IMG/VR virus record: IMGVR_UViG_3300037598_000161
Location: 1-21,144 of that record
Length of the DNA: 21,144 bases
Source of the DNA: a virus
Strand: one strand, 5' to 3'
Of the stretch, positions 11,368 through 19,938 are shown in pieces. Within the stretch, counting starts at the first letter, position 1. Each line of letters starts with the position of its first letter. A program made the translations under genes and the position numbers. The notes beneath the pieces were generated by a model. It was not told the origin of the DNA, ran no database searches, and saw only the letters and a program-made list of their open reading frames with translations.

Positions 11368-11684
11368 AACCAATGACTAAGAAGACGATCCCTGAACCAA
11401 AAAAAGAATCCAGTATCTGTATGTGCTGTGCTTTGAATAGTGCCGATTATCCTGGAATTTGTTGTAAGCAAGATCCTTTTGGTGAAGGTACTGATGTGTT
11501 AAAGTGTAGTGATTACCTGACTGAGATAGAACAAGAGGATGGGATGCGTCATTACTACAAGCACTACGATATTTACAAGAAGATCGGTAAATTAAATCAT
11601 CAAATTTGGTTGCTTAACCGTGAGATTACATTAAAAGATCGGGAGGATGCCAAAAATGAAACCAATGACAGAGGAAGAGTTTAA
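11364..11684 (+). CDS. Single Cys4-module protein (106 aa)
   Basis: Residues about 19-34 (CMCCALNSADYPGICC) and a cysteine 14 residues later repeat the module seen twice in the preceding protein, with FGEGTDVLKCSDY closing it. The C-terminal half is helical and charged (YKHYDIYKKIGKLNHQIWLL). The ATG overlaps the previous stop (ATGA). Its first 14 bases are identical to the first 14 bases of the next gene. Function unknown. Confidence 0.75.
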   Translation: MKPMTKKTIPEPKKESSICMCCALNSADYPGICCKQDPFGEGTDVLKCSDYLTEIEQEDGMRHYYKHYDIYKKIGKLNHQIWLLNREITLKDREDAKNETNDRGRV

Positions 11685-12336
11685 AGAAGCCCTGCCTGTG
11701 GAATTTAAGAAGTCAGTGAACCCTACATTGATGAACCAGATTAATGGGATTTTAGCTGATCCGGAGACAATGCAGTATTTCAGGGAAAATTTGTTGAGTT
11801 ATACCGGTGTAATGAAGGAAGGCCGGTTTAAGACCAGTTCTTATGTGAGTGCCATCAAATATGTGAGTTTTAAGCTCTTTGGTGCTTCTAACAAGGACGC
11901 TTACGCAAAGACTTTTCCTGAGAAGATGGTTTATTACAAGAAACAGGGTACATCGTCCAAGGATATTGCCAGTTACTCTACTGCGTATAATAAGACCAAG
12001 TTGGTAAATTTGATTATGGCTCAGAGTATGATCCCGGTCCATATATTGAATGCCCCAATGTTTCAGGCTGCCTTAAACGTACAGGCAGGGTTGATGATGA
12101 CAGCGTATTCCGAGAAGGTTAGGAGTGATGCTGCAGATAGTGTGTTAAAGCACCTTAAACCTCCTGAGATTAAGGCTGCTGTGGAGCTGAATGTTGAAAC
12201 CAAACAGGATAAGACCCTTGATATACTTAGGGATACAGTCGGAGCCTTGGTAGCACAGCAAAAAGCAAATATCCGGAGTGGAGGTGCGACAGCTAAGACC
12301 ATTGCTGAGGGGGTACTCGTTGTCAACAGCAATTAG
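11656..12336 (+). CDS. gp69-like protein, putative small terminase / packaging partner
   Basis: 226 aa from the ATG at 11656, chosen because GGGAGG lies 9 nt upstream; the ATG at 11647 touches that site. The protein is rich in helix-forming segments (NPTLMNQINGILADPETMQY, MVYYKKQGTSSKDIASYSTA, AYNKTKLVNLIMAQSMIPVH) and ends with a likely coiled region. It lies directly before, and overlaps, the large terminase, the place of gp69 in N4-like phages, and is therefore a candidate small terminase subunit. No helix-turn-helix is obvious, so the role is inference. Confidence 0.78.
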   Translation: MKPMTEEEFKEALPVEFKKSVNPTLMNQINGILADPETMQYFRENLLSYTGVMKEGRFKTSSYVSAIKYVSFKLFGASNKDAYAKTFPEKMVYYKKQGTSSKDIASYSTAYNKTKLVNLIMAQSMIPVHILNAPMFQAALNVQAGLMMTAYSEKVRSDAADSVLKHLKPPEIKAAVELNVETKQDKTLDILRDTVGALVAQQKANIRSGGATAKTIAEGVLVVNSN

Positions 12337-13966
12337 AGATGAGATAGCTGCGGTGGTTGAAGAGGTACTGCAGGAGTCCCTGGGTCTTGACAAGAAAGGT
12401 GTGGAGGATTGGCTGAAAGATGTCAATTATGAGGATGATCCCGACTACATGCCTTCTGACTTTGCTTTGGAGTTTGTCAATTTTATTAAGTTGGTAAACG
12501 GTGAGGATGGGGAGGAGAATGTGACCCCGGTAATTCATTACAAGATGCTTGACAACATTCAGTATAACGACAAAGATACAATCAATATGTGTCACAGAGG
12601 TGTTGCGAAAACAACAGTGCTCGGTACTTACATGATTCTGTATTGTGCAGTGTATGGTGACATCCCGGGCTTTGGTAAAGTACCTTATGTCCTATATGTG
12701 TCAGATGCGGTGGAAAACGGTATTAAGAAGATGAGGAAGGATTTAGAATTCCGGTGGGATAATTCCTCCTTTCTTCAGGAATGGTTACCGTATAAACGAC
12801 TTACTGATGTGCGGTGGGAGTTTGCAAATAAGGATGGTGTACCCTTTGTTTGTACCGGGCACGGTGCCAAGACGGGAGTGAGAGGAACAAGAGAATTGGG
12901 GACAAGGCCATTGCTTGCAATACTTGATGATCTAATTTCTGATGATGATGCCCGATCACCAACGGTTATAGCCTCTGTTGAAGACACTGTTTACAAGGCT
13001 GTTGATTATGCCCTCCATCCTGCCCGTAGAAAGATCATTTGGAGTGGTACACCGTTTAACGCTCGGGACCCTCTATACAAAGCAGTTGAGTCTGGGGCCT
13101 GGCATGTAAATGTGTATCCGATTTGTGAGAAGTTCCCTTGTGCTAAGAAAGACTTTAGGGGTTCCTGGGAGAACCGCTTCTCGTTTGAGTATGTTCAGAA
13201 GCAGTATACCAAGGCCATGCTGTCCCATAAGATTGACACCTTCAACCAGGAGCTGATGTTGAGGATCATGTCAGAAGAAGATCGCTTAATTACCGATGAT
13301 GAGATTCTTTGGTATGGTCGGGACTTGTTGATCCAAAATAAAGATGCGTACAACTTCTACATTACTACCGACTTTGCAACCAGTGAGAAACAGGCAGCCG
13401 ACTTCTCGGTAATATTCGTTTGGGCCTACAATGCAAAGGGTCAGTGGTTTTGGGTAGATGGTGTTTGTAAGAAGCAGACCATGGATCATACTATGAATGA
13501 CCTGTTTCGGTTGGCCCAGAAGTGGGACCCTCAGCAAGTAGGCATCGAGATCAGTGGTCAACAGCAAGCATTTATTCCTTGGATCCAAGATCAAATGATG
13601 ATAAGAAAGTGCTGGTTTAATCTTGCTAAAGATAAAGACCAGACCAAACCTGGTATCAGGCCGAACACAGATAAGATGAAGAGATTTAATATTGTTGTTC
13701 CTTGGTTCAAGTCTGGTATGATATTCTTCCCCAGGGAAATGCAGTTGATGCCAATCATGGGCGAGACTGTGGATGAGTTATCCCTGATTTCACTTAAGGG
13801 AATGAAGAGTAGGAACGATGATACCAATGACTGTGTGTCAATGTTGGCCAACTTAACACCCTGGCGACCAAGTGAACACTTACCCCCTGAAGAAGGAGGT
13901 GAAAATATTTGGGAGACAGAAGCAATAAAGAGTGATATAAGTGGGATTGACTCGTACACCCCTTAA
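12320..13966 (+). CDS. Large terminase subunit (N4 gp68-like)
   Basis: Packaging motor ATPase and nuclease, 548 aa from the chosen start. Walker A-like CHRGVAKTT at residues 91-99, Walker B LLAILDDLI at 198-206 and coupling motif SGTPF at 242-246 make up the ATPase. The C-terminal nuclease starts at FYITTDFATS (D351), with IEISGQQQAF and a late Asp pair in RNDDTNDC. GTG codons at 12278 and 12284 are in frame. I prefer TTG at 12320 because GAGGGGG ends 6 nt before it, though 12284 (CGGAG upstream) is possible. It overlaps the gp69-like gene. Confidence 0.92.
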   Translation: MSTAIRDEIAAVVEEVLQESLGLDKKGVEDWLKDVNYEDDPDYMPSDFALEFVNFIKLVNGEDGEENVTPVIHYKMLDNIQYNDKDTINMCHRGVAKTTVLGTYMILYCAVYGDIPGFGKVPYVLYVSDAVENGIKKMRKDLEFRWDNSSFLQEWLPYKRLTDVRWEFANKDGVPFVCTGHGAKTGVRGTRELGTRPLLAILDDLISDDDARSPTVIASVEDTVYKAVDYALHPARRKIIWSGTPFNARDPLYKAVESGAWHVNVYPICEKFPCAKKDFRGSWENRFSFEYVQKQYTKAMLSHKIDTFNQELMLRIMSEEDRLITDDEILWYGRDLLIQNKDAYNFYITTDFATSEKQAADFSVIFVWAYNAKGQWFWVDGVCKKQTMDHTMNDLFRLAQKWDPQQVGIEISGQQQAFIPWIQDQMMIRKCWFNLAKDKDQTKPGIRPNTDKMKRFNIVVPWFKSGMIFFPREMQLMPIMGETVDELSLISLKGMKSRNDDTNDCVSMLANLTPWRPSEHLPPEEGGENIWETEAIKSDISGIDSYTP

Positions 13967-13978
13967 AAGGAAAAGAAT

Positions 13979-14716
13979 ATGGTCTTACAGGATTTGTTTG
14001 ATGAACTGGCAACCGGGGAGTTCTCCAATTTAGCTATTGGGAATTCTATTAATGGTTCAATTGAGCCTGACGCTTATAAAAAAGTGGTAACACAGGTTAA
14101 CGCTGGTTTACGGGAACTCTATAAGAGGTTCCTGTTAAAAGACAAAATCTGCTATATTACCCGCCCAACGGGTACAACCAATTACTTTCTACGGGATGTA
14201 AATGTGGTTGCCTCTTTTGGTGATGCGCCCACAGCAGAGACACCCATTACAGTTAGTGTGGAGTCAATAACTGAGAAACCAACTGTTTCCGATCTATGCC
14301 GGGTGATAGATGTATTTGGTGATGGTATTGATGAAACGACTGTCTACCTGAATGACAATAGACGACCTGATGGCGTATTCACCCATGGGCATGATCACAT
14401 TAGCATAAAGAATCCTCTACCTGTTGTACTGGGTGTCGTTTATCAGGCCTATTACCCCAGGATTATTCTTACCGAACTTTTTGATCCAGAAACATACAAC
14501 CTGTATTATCCTGAATACCTTTCCTATGCTCTTAAGTGTTATGTGGCCTCGGAGTTGTTCACGGGTAAAACGTCTAAGGCTACCGAGGGTGAAGCGCAGA
14601 TTTATAATACCTTTCATGGTAAGTTTGAAAAAGCTTGCAAGCTCATTGAAGACAGGGGCTTTGCAGAAGAGGTCAATACTGAGGATACCAAATTTGAAGA
14701 TGGAGGTTGGGCATAA
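13979..14716 (+). CDS. gp67-like virion protein, head-tail connector candidate
   Basis: 245 aa, starting MVLQDLFDELATGEFSNLAI. The N-terminal helical part (DAYKKVVTQVNAGLRELYKR) and a later helix pair (YPEYLSYALKCYVASELFTG, YNTFHGKFEKACKLIEDRGF) flank a beta-rich centre. This layout is shared with head-tail connector proteins such as T7 gp11, a resemblance judged by eye only. It follows the large terminase by 12 nt with AAAGGAAAAG before the ATG, matching the gp68-gp67 order of N4. Confidence 0.75.
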   Translation: MVLQDLFDELATGEFSNLAIGNSINGSIEPDAYKKVVTQVNAGLRELYKRFLLKDKICYITRPTGTTNYFLRDVNVVASFGDAPTAETPITVSVESITEKPTVSDLCRVIDVFGDGIDETTVYLNDNRRPDGVFTHGHDHISIKNPLPVVLGVVYQAYYPRIILTELFDPETYNLYYPEYLSYALKCYVASELFTGKTSKATEGEAQIYNTFHGKFEKACKLIEDRGFAEEVNTEDTKFEDGGWA

Positions 14717-15111
14717 TGATCCCTGGAAAATACGATATAACCATTTATAAGGGGGGTACTTTTTCAGTATCATTTACCTCTGAGAACAAGTTGGGTGTGC
14801 CTATGAATTTTGATGTCTATGATGAGATCCGGATGCAGATCCGGCCAACATGGGCAAAGATACCATATACTGGAGAGCCTTTGATGGACTTCACTGTGGC
14901 GAATGGTAGGATTGTCAGACCTGCAGATGGGCTGTCTCTGGGATTGAACATTGACGAAGCTGATACTACATTGATTAACTTTAAAGATGGTAAGTACGGA
15001 CTGGAGTTGATCAAGAATATTGATCTTTTGGCTAATCCCCCTATCCCTGTACGAATTGTAGATAAGTTTTTCGTTGGTTTGGTTGCTGTTCAGGAGGAGG
15101 TGATTGCATGA
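14716..15111 (+). CDS. Small beta-rich virion protein upstream of fibres (131 aa)
   Basis: MIPGKYDITIYKGGTFSVSF starts a pattern common to phage proteins placed next to fibre/baseplate genes: a 'kGgtf' N-terminus, then DVYDEIRMQIRPTW, a hydrophobic LSLGLNIDEADTTLINFKDG segment and a closing GLVAVQEEV strand (BppU N-terminal-like). The ATG overlaps the previous stop by 1 nt (TAATG) with GGAGG 9 nt upstream. Role as an adaptor or appendage component is inferred from context. Confidence 0.75.
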   Translation: MIPGKYDITIYKGGTFSVSFTSENKLGVPMNFDVYDEIRMQIRPTWAKIPYTGEPLMDFTVANGRIVRPADGLSLGLNIDEADTTLINFKDGKYGLELIKNIDLLANPPIPVRIVDKFFVGLVAVQEEVIA

Positions 15112-16910
15112 CTGATCAAATTGTAGTTGTAGAGGCTGATGCCTCAGAGGTATTTGTTGATACTGGTACTCCTGTAACAACCATTGTAGATAATACAACT
15201 GGTTTAAGTACTGTGGTGGATGCTTCACCCATTCAGACAATTATATCAGATGAACGTCCTAATGTTGTTGTGCGTTCTGGTAGTGGTGGCCATATGGATC
15301 TTACATCTATTATGACCATGCTGACTGGGCGTTTAACCCCTGGCCATATGGACCCGAATCTGTATCAAGACCTTAATATGCTTCGTGATCTTTGGGTGAG
15401 GATAGGGAACGACCTGCTATTAACTTATCCAGATGGTGTGATTATTCAGGAAGCTGGTAGATCCTACACAACACAAGCAATTACAGATACAGTTAATAGT
15501 ATTAATGTAACGATTGGTGGGGCAGTCTCAGCCAATACCTCACTAATCCAACAGACTGCCGTGGCAATTACCCAATCAGTAAATAGCCTTGAATTAGCTG
15601 TAAATGGTGATTTGGCTGTACATGATTCCAGGATTACTCAAACAGCTACCGACATTAACCAAACAGTCACTGCTTTAGTGAGCACGGATGGCTTGGTTGC
15701 CAAAGCTCAATCAGATATTCTACAAAGTGCTGATCAAATTGCTTTAGGTGTTACAAAACAAATTGAGGCTGATTGGGTAATTGCCACTGTTGGATCAAGA
15801 GTTACTATAACAGAAGACACCATTAACCAAACAGTCATTGATTTAGCGAGCACGAGTGGGTTGGTTACTTTAGCCCAATCAGACATCATTCAACAGGCTG
15901 CGAGCATAGCCCTCGGTGTTACAAAAGCTGTTGAGCAAGACGGTGCTATCGCCACTGTCGGATCAAGGGTCACTATAACAGAAGACACCATTAGCTCTGC
16001 CGTGACAGCTTTTGACAATACAACCAGTCGTGTGACAGCAGCCGAGATCGCCATCAATGAGACATCGGTTACCTTATCGGCCAGCAGCCAGTACCTTACA
16101 CAGAAGATAGAGACTGTACAGACGTTATTGGATAATCAGTGGGGTGTGACTATTGGGGAGGATGTTAATGGTAACTCCTATGTTGCTGGTTTTAGCTTAT
16201 TACTTCACCCCGCATGGGTATTAACTGAAGGTTATGCTGTAGGGGATACCGTTTACTTTCTTTCTAATGGCGTTGAAAGAGCCTATGTATGTATTCTTAC
16301 AAATATTGGGGATATTACCAATTCTCCTGTCAATACCCTCTACTGGACTGAAGTCCCGGGCAGTGCGAAATCCATCTTTACAGTCAGTGCTGAGCAGTTC
16401 CAGGTTACTGGTCCCGATGGTAATCCCGTACCTTTATTCTTGGTAGATGGTGTGACAAATGTTGTCACCATTAATGGGGCTCTTGTTGTTAAACTTATTA
16501 AGTCAGATGGTTTTGATTCCGGTATCGGCGCAGGGTTTAATCTGGATCCAACTACAGGTATTGCTGAGTTCCGTAATATGGTAATGACTTTTTCTTCTGT
16601 TCCTGAAAAGGTAGCAGTACAGACGGCTTTGGGTGTTATACCAGAACTCTTTGTATGGGAAGGGGTTGAGCCACTAAATAGTGGTACGGGTATACTCGGT
16701 GCTGATGAATGGACTTTTGATGGTGGTAAAGAGGGAGGAGTCCTCATACAGATTGAGGTGACTGATGATTTTGTTGGGGAACTTGATGTGGCTTTAAATG
16801 GCGAGATACTGACAATGGTTTACTGGGATAGTGGGTCTATACTGGATGATGTTGAAGGTATTATTGACTTAACACAGGCGGGCGAAAACATAGATTTTGG
16901 GGGTATATAA
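15108..16910 (+). CDS. Tail appendage/fibre protein with 56-aa repeats and a carbohydrate-binding module
   Basis: 600 aa. After an N-terminal acidic beta region, residues about 183-294 contain two nearly identical 56-aa repeats (INQTV..., ending RVTITEDT), predicted as a trimeric fibre shaft of the lambda gpJ kind. Residues about 366-418 (WVLTEGYAVGDTVYF, YWTEVPG) match the CBM5/12 chitin-binding pattern of spaced aromatic residues. SIFTVSAEQFQVTGPDG at about 421 is the DUF1983-type domain found at the end of gpJ-like proteins. The ATG overlaps the previous stop (ATGA) with AGGAGG upstream. It probably binds a host-surface glycan. Confidence 0.85.
   Translation: MTDQIVVVEADASEVFVDTGTPVTTIVDNTTGLSTVVDASPIQTIISDERPNVVVRSGSGGHMDLTSIMTMLTGRLTPGHMDPNLYQDLNMLRDLWVRIGNDLLLTYPDGVIIQEAGRSYTTQAITDTVNSINVTIGGAVSANTSLIQQTAVAITQSVNSLELAVNGDLAVHDSRITQTATDINQTVTALVSTDGLVAKAQSDILQSADQIALGVTKQIEADWVIATVGSRVTITEDTINQTVIDLASTSGLVTLAQSDIIQQAASIALGVTKAVEQDGAIATVGSRVTITEDTISSAVTAFDNTTSRVTAAEIAINETSVTLSASSQYLTQKIETVQTLLDNQWGVTIGEDVNGNSYVAGFSLLLHPAWVLTEGYAVGDTVYFLSNGVERAYVCILTNIGDITNSPVNTLYWTEVPGSAKSIFTVSAEQFQVTGPDGNPVPLFLVDGVTNVVTINGALVVKLIKSDGFDSGIGAGFNLDPTTGIAEFRNMVMTFSSVPEKVAVQTALGVIPELFVWEGVEPLNSGTGILGADEWTFDGGKEGGVLIQIEVTDDFVGELDVALNGEILTMVYWDSGSILDDVEGIIDLTQAGENIDFGGI
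15654..15989 (+). repeat. 168-bp tandem repeat within the fibre gene
   Basis: Two complete 168-bp copies (15654-15821 and 15822-15989), each coding 56 aa, with the start of a third (ATTAGC at 15990). The protein copies share IALGVTK and IATVGSRVTITEDT; DNA identity is high over the last ~45 bp, suggesting recent duplication. Confidence 0.85.
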
Positions 16911-16913
16911 ATA

Positions 16914-18596
16914 ATGACTGTGAATAAAAAAGGGACTGCTTTACAGTTCCGATTTGGTACCACTGCAGAACATGCAGCCTTCACAGGGTTGGATAGAGAA
17001 CTCACGGTTGATACGACCAAAAAGGTCACTATTGTTCATGATGGTCTCACACCTGGGGGTGTGCCCCAGGCCAGAGAAGACCATACACATTCCGGTATGG
17101 AGGTGGTTGTAACAAATGATCAGAGAATCCTTGGTCGGGTATCGGGAGCCCTGGGTCCAGCAGAAGAATTGACAGCTACCCAGGTCCGTACATTAGTCAA
17201 TGTGGAAAACGGTTCTGAAGCAAACAATATTTCGGATGCAAATGTCTTAGACTTAACCGATGCCGGGGATTCAGCTCTGCATTATCATTCAACAGATCGT
17301 AGTAGGGCAAACCACACAGGGACTCAAACTGCAAATACTATATCCGATTTTGATACAGCGGTTGGGGTCCTTGTTCCGGCTGGCACAACTGGGGATATCG
17401 GTAATCCCATATACCAATTACCCCTCAACAATTCATTAACACCACTGACCGGTGAAGGCTCTGTCACTCTTAACCGCAATGGATCTGCAACCCATATAGA
17501 CCGTTACGGTGTGGTGAAAGATTTATTAGCTGGTCAACCTGGGTTCGATGTTGATGGAGTTGATTTGCCTCCTGGGAGTACTAATATTTGTTTGCATTCT
17601 CAGGATTTTAGTAATGTTGCTTGGACCAAAACCGGAGCCACTGTTACCTCAAACGCAACCAATGCTCCTGATGGGACTTTGACTGCTGACAATCTTGTAG
17701 TAGACAACACTTTAGGGGAGCACAGGATAACTATAAGTGGCTCTACAAACTTAAATCAAGTACATACTTGTAGTATTTTTGTTAAAGGGACAGGGACAGA
17801 TATGAATATTAGAGTGCTTATCGGCAACTCCACGTTTTCAGGGGTGGTGTCATGTACTTTTGAGCAAACTAATGGGGTATTTACCGCAGCAAGTACTTAT
17901 GTAGTCGTAGGCAATGGTATTGCTGGTGATCCACCAACTATTACTCCTATGGGGGGCGGCATATACAGGCTAACCCTATCAGGTGTACCGGAATCAACTC
18001 TCGGAGCTGGCACATTCTCCGTTAGACTTAATTTACAAAAACCAGGGGGGGGAGCCAATTACCAAGGTGATGGCGTATCTAGCTTATATATTTGGGGCGC
18101 CCAATTAGAACAACTCCCATTCGCAACACCCTACATACCCACAACCACAGCACCAGTAGCAAGACTCGGAGCAATAGTAACATTCCCATATGCTGAGAAC
18201 TTTCCTGGGAGCCTCAAGGATAAGACAGTTGTTTTTGATGTTAATGTGGTTGGGACGAGTTGGTCTTTTGCCAAGGCATTTTATTCCGGTGATTTACGAA
18301 TGCTTGTAAGTTGGGCCAGTGCTGATAACGATACCCGGGTGTATATGGCAGTTGACTCTGATACAGGTGTCATCGTTAAAACAGGGGCTTTTAGGTTTGG
18401 TATGACATATAGTGTATCTACAACAACTCTTAGGATGTATCACGACGGCGTATTAGTCGCAGAAGATACAACAGCTACGGCAGCACATGCAGCATTAACC
18501 CTGATAACCATTGGTCATTCAGGAGCATACCTAAAAATCAAAAATCTAAGAATTTACGATAAGACATTAACAGAAAACCAAATGAGGATATTATAA
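16914..18596 (+). CDS. Tail fibre with lectin-like C-terminal domain
   Basis: 560 aa. The N-terminus (LQFRFGTTAEHAAFTGLDRE, VTIVHDG) is the short attachment module common at the start of phage fibres (Mtd_N-like). HYHSTDRSRANHTGTQTANT at about 122-141 is a typical fibre-shaft repeat. From about 225 to the end there are beta-sandwich, concanavalin/CBM-like segments (ICLHSQDFSNVAWTKTGATV, LYIWGAQLEQLPFATPYIPT, then VVFDVNVV to IKNLRIYDKTL). These are receptor-binding modules. The Shine-Dalgarno is weak (GGGGG 10 nt upstream). The last 24 bases of the gene are one copy of the repeat described at 18574-18597. Confidence 0.85.
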   Translation: MTVNKKGTALQFRFGTTAEHAAFTGLDRELTVDTTKKVTIVHDGLTPGGVPQAREDHTHSGMEVVVTNDQRILGRVSGALGPAEELTATQVRTLVNVENGSEANNISDANVLDLTDAGDSALHYHSTDRSRANHTGTQTANTISDFDTAVGVLVPAGTTGDIGNPIYQLPLNNSLTPLTGEGSVTLNRNGSATHIDRYGVVKDLLAGQPGFDVDGVDLPPGSTNICLHSQDFSNVAWTKTGATVTSNATNAPDGTLTADNLVVDNTLGEHRITISGSTNLNQVHTCSIFVKGTGTDMNIRVLIGNSTFSGVVSCTFEQTNGVFTAASTYVVVGNGIAGDPPTITPMGGGIYRLTLSGVPESTLGAGTFSVRLNLQKPGGGANYQGDGVSSLYIWGAQLEQLPFATPYIPTTTAPVARLGAIVTFPYAENFPGSLKDKTVVFDVNVVGTSWSFAKAFYSGDLRMLVSWASADNDTRVYMAVDSDTGVIVKTGAFRFGMTYSVSTTTLRMYHDGVLVAEDTTATAAHAALTLITIGHSGAYLKIKNLRIYDKTLTENQMRIL

Positions 18597-18597
18597 T
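18574..18597 (+). repeat. 24-bp direct repeat, copy 1 (copy 2 at 19521-19544)
   Basis: A perfect 24-bp sequence, starting AAAACCAAATGAGG and ending ATTATAAT, occurs at 18574-18597 and again at 19521-19544. It contains the end of the fibre reading frame (NQMRIL-stop) and the ribosome site for the next gene. The two copies bracket the lipoprotein gene. Confidence 0.95.
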
Positions 18598-19486
18598 GAA
18601 ACACTGGGCTTACATAATACTGATGTGCTTGGTATTTACTGGGTGCAATGACAGATCTGACTCCATAACTGCTAATATTCTCAATGACATAATTGATAAC
18701 TCCCCTACAGGTATCATTAACAATGATGTCATTGAGGTACGCCTATCAAACAGTGGTAGCATAGCGTACATAGCAGAGATAGGGGGCGAGAATTTAATCG
18801 ATAATCAGGATCTTGGCAGACAGATACAGCCATCATTTTATGCTGGTGAAGATCAGATCCACCAGGATCAACATAATGAATGGAGCCCATGGCCTTGGAA
18901 CATTATACAGTCTGGCGATGTATATGGCAATGAGTCCATTATCATAGATCAAATAGAGACTGACACTACAAGCATAACCACAGTAACACCAATGCTTTGG
19001 GATAGAATTAATGTACCAGAAGATGAGGCTGTTATCACCAATGATATAGAATTAATTGCTAACACAATAAAAGTCATTGTTAAGCTACAATTAACTAATG
19101 ACTGTGTGATTATTAATCCACAACCAAGGCATCAAGAGATGCCAGCTATTTACACAGTAGGAAGTTTAAATAATCTAATATCAGGTGACAACATTATAAA
19201 GAACTCCGATAACAAATGGGTGTATTGGAGTGATGAGGAGTGGGCAGGAGCTTTTGATGATGATGGTTATGGTATTGCAGTGTACAATCCAAATACTGAA
19301 TTATTTATTGGTGGGAGGTACGAAAGTGGTGCAGACAAAACAACATATTTTTCCCCGCTATGTACATTAACTATTAAGCCTGGAGATGAATGGGAGTACA
19401 CTTATTGGCTGATCATAGGAACAATACAAGAAGTTAAGGACGCAATTTTGGGAATACAGGCAGGAGAGGTAATTAACAATGCATAG
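18596..19486 (+). CDS. Lipoprotein, inserted cargo (moron-like) gene
   Basis: 296 aa. MKHWAYIILMCLVFTGCNDR is a type II signal peptide with lipobox FTGC and acylated Cys17; Asn at +2 favours the outer membrane if the host is Gram-negative. The mature protein is beta-rich, Asn/Ile-rich, with GGENLIDNQDLGRQIQPSFY and WSPWPWNIIQSGDVYG, a W/Q pattern seen in carbohydrate-active or carbohydrate-binding beta proteins, though no family is certain. The gene is bracketed by 24-bp repeats and overlaps the fibre stop by 1 nt. It could mask the receptor or alter the cell surface. A lipoprotein is unusual amid virion fibre genes. Confidence 0.82.
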   Translation: MKHWAYIILMCLVFTGCNDRSDSITANILNDIIDNSPTGIINNDVIEVRLSNSGSIAYIAEIGGENLIDNQDLGRQIQPSFYAGEDQIHQDQHNEWSPWPWNIIQSGDVYGNESIIIDQIETDTTSITTVTPMLWDRINVPEDEAVITNDIELIANTIKVIVKLQLTNDCVIINPQPRHQEMPAIYTVGSLNNLISGDNIIKNSDNKWVYWSDEEWAGAFDDDGYGIAVYNPNTELFIGGRYESGADKTTYFSPLCTLTIKPGDEWEYTYWLIIGTIQEVKDAILGIQAGEVINNA

Positions 19487-19520
19487 TTTAGCTGGATTAA
19501 GTACTACACAAATGAAACAA

Positions 19521-19544
19521 AAAACCAAATGAGGATATTATAAT
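19521..19544 (+). repeat. 24-bp direct repeat, copy 2 (copy 1 at 18574-18597)
   Basis: Identical to copy 1. It lies in the 59-bp gap after the lipoprotein gene and supplies the GAGG ribosome site for the gene at 19546. It still spells the end of the fibre frame, although the fibre gene is no longer attached to it. Confidence 0.95.
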
Positions 19545-19545
19545 T

Positions 19546-19920
19546 ATGAACACCTACACAGACGTTATTACACATTGTACAGACACACCAGCATTAGTAG
19601 CAGAACTGTTGGAGAAATTCCCTACACGAATCAATATAGATGACCCTGATAACCCAATCTTCTTGATTGACAAATCTCAAGGAACCATTAAAAAGGGCAC
19701 AGAAACACTTGTACTTGCGAGACTTAGTGGCCAAGACCTTACGGACATCAAGACACTTACGAGCTTAACGGTCTTGGGAACGTACGAAGAGGTTTTCGCT
19801 GATCCAGACAAGACCTTAATTTATGACCGAGTATATGATCAAACTCCGATTGATTTTGATGATGGAGAGGGTGGAGTGATGACATATACACCACCCCGTA
19901 AATTCGTTGTTTTCGCATAA
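19546..19920 (+). CDS. Hypothetical 124-aa protein between fibre genes
   Basis: MNTYTDVITHCTDTPALVAE, then PTRINIDDPDNPIFLIDKSQ and ends RKFVVFA. Compact alpha/beta-looking sequence, no membrane segment. Its ribosome site lies in the second 24-bp repeat. Placement between two fibre genes suggests a virion accessory protein or a fibre assembly chaperone, but no family is recognised. Confidence 0.75.
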   Translation: MNTYTDVITHCTDTPALVAELLEKFPTRINIDDPDNPIFLIDKSQGTIKKGTETLVLARLSGQDLTDIKTLTSLTVLGTYEEVFADPDKTLIYDRVYDQTPIDFDDGEGGVMTYTPPRKFVVFA

Positions 19921-19938
19921 CAGAAGTAGGGGAGTGGT

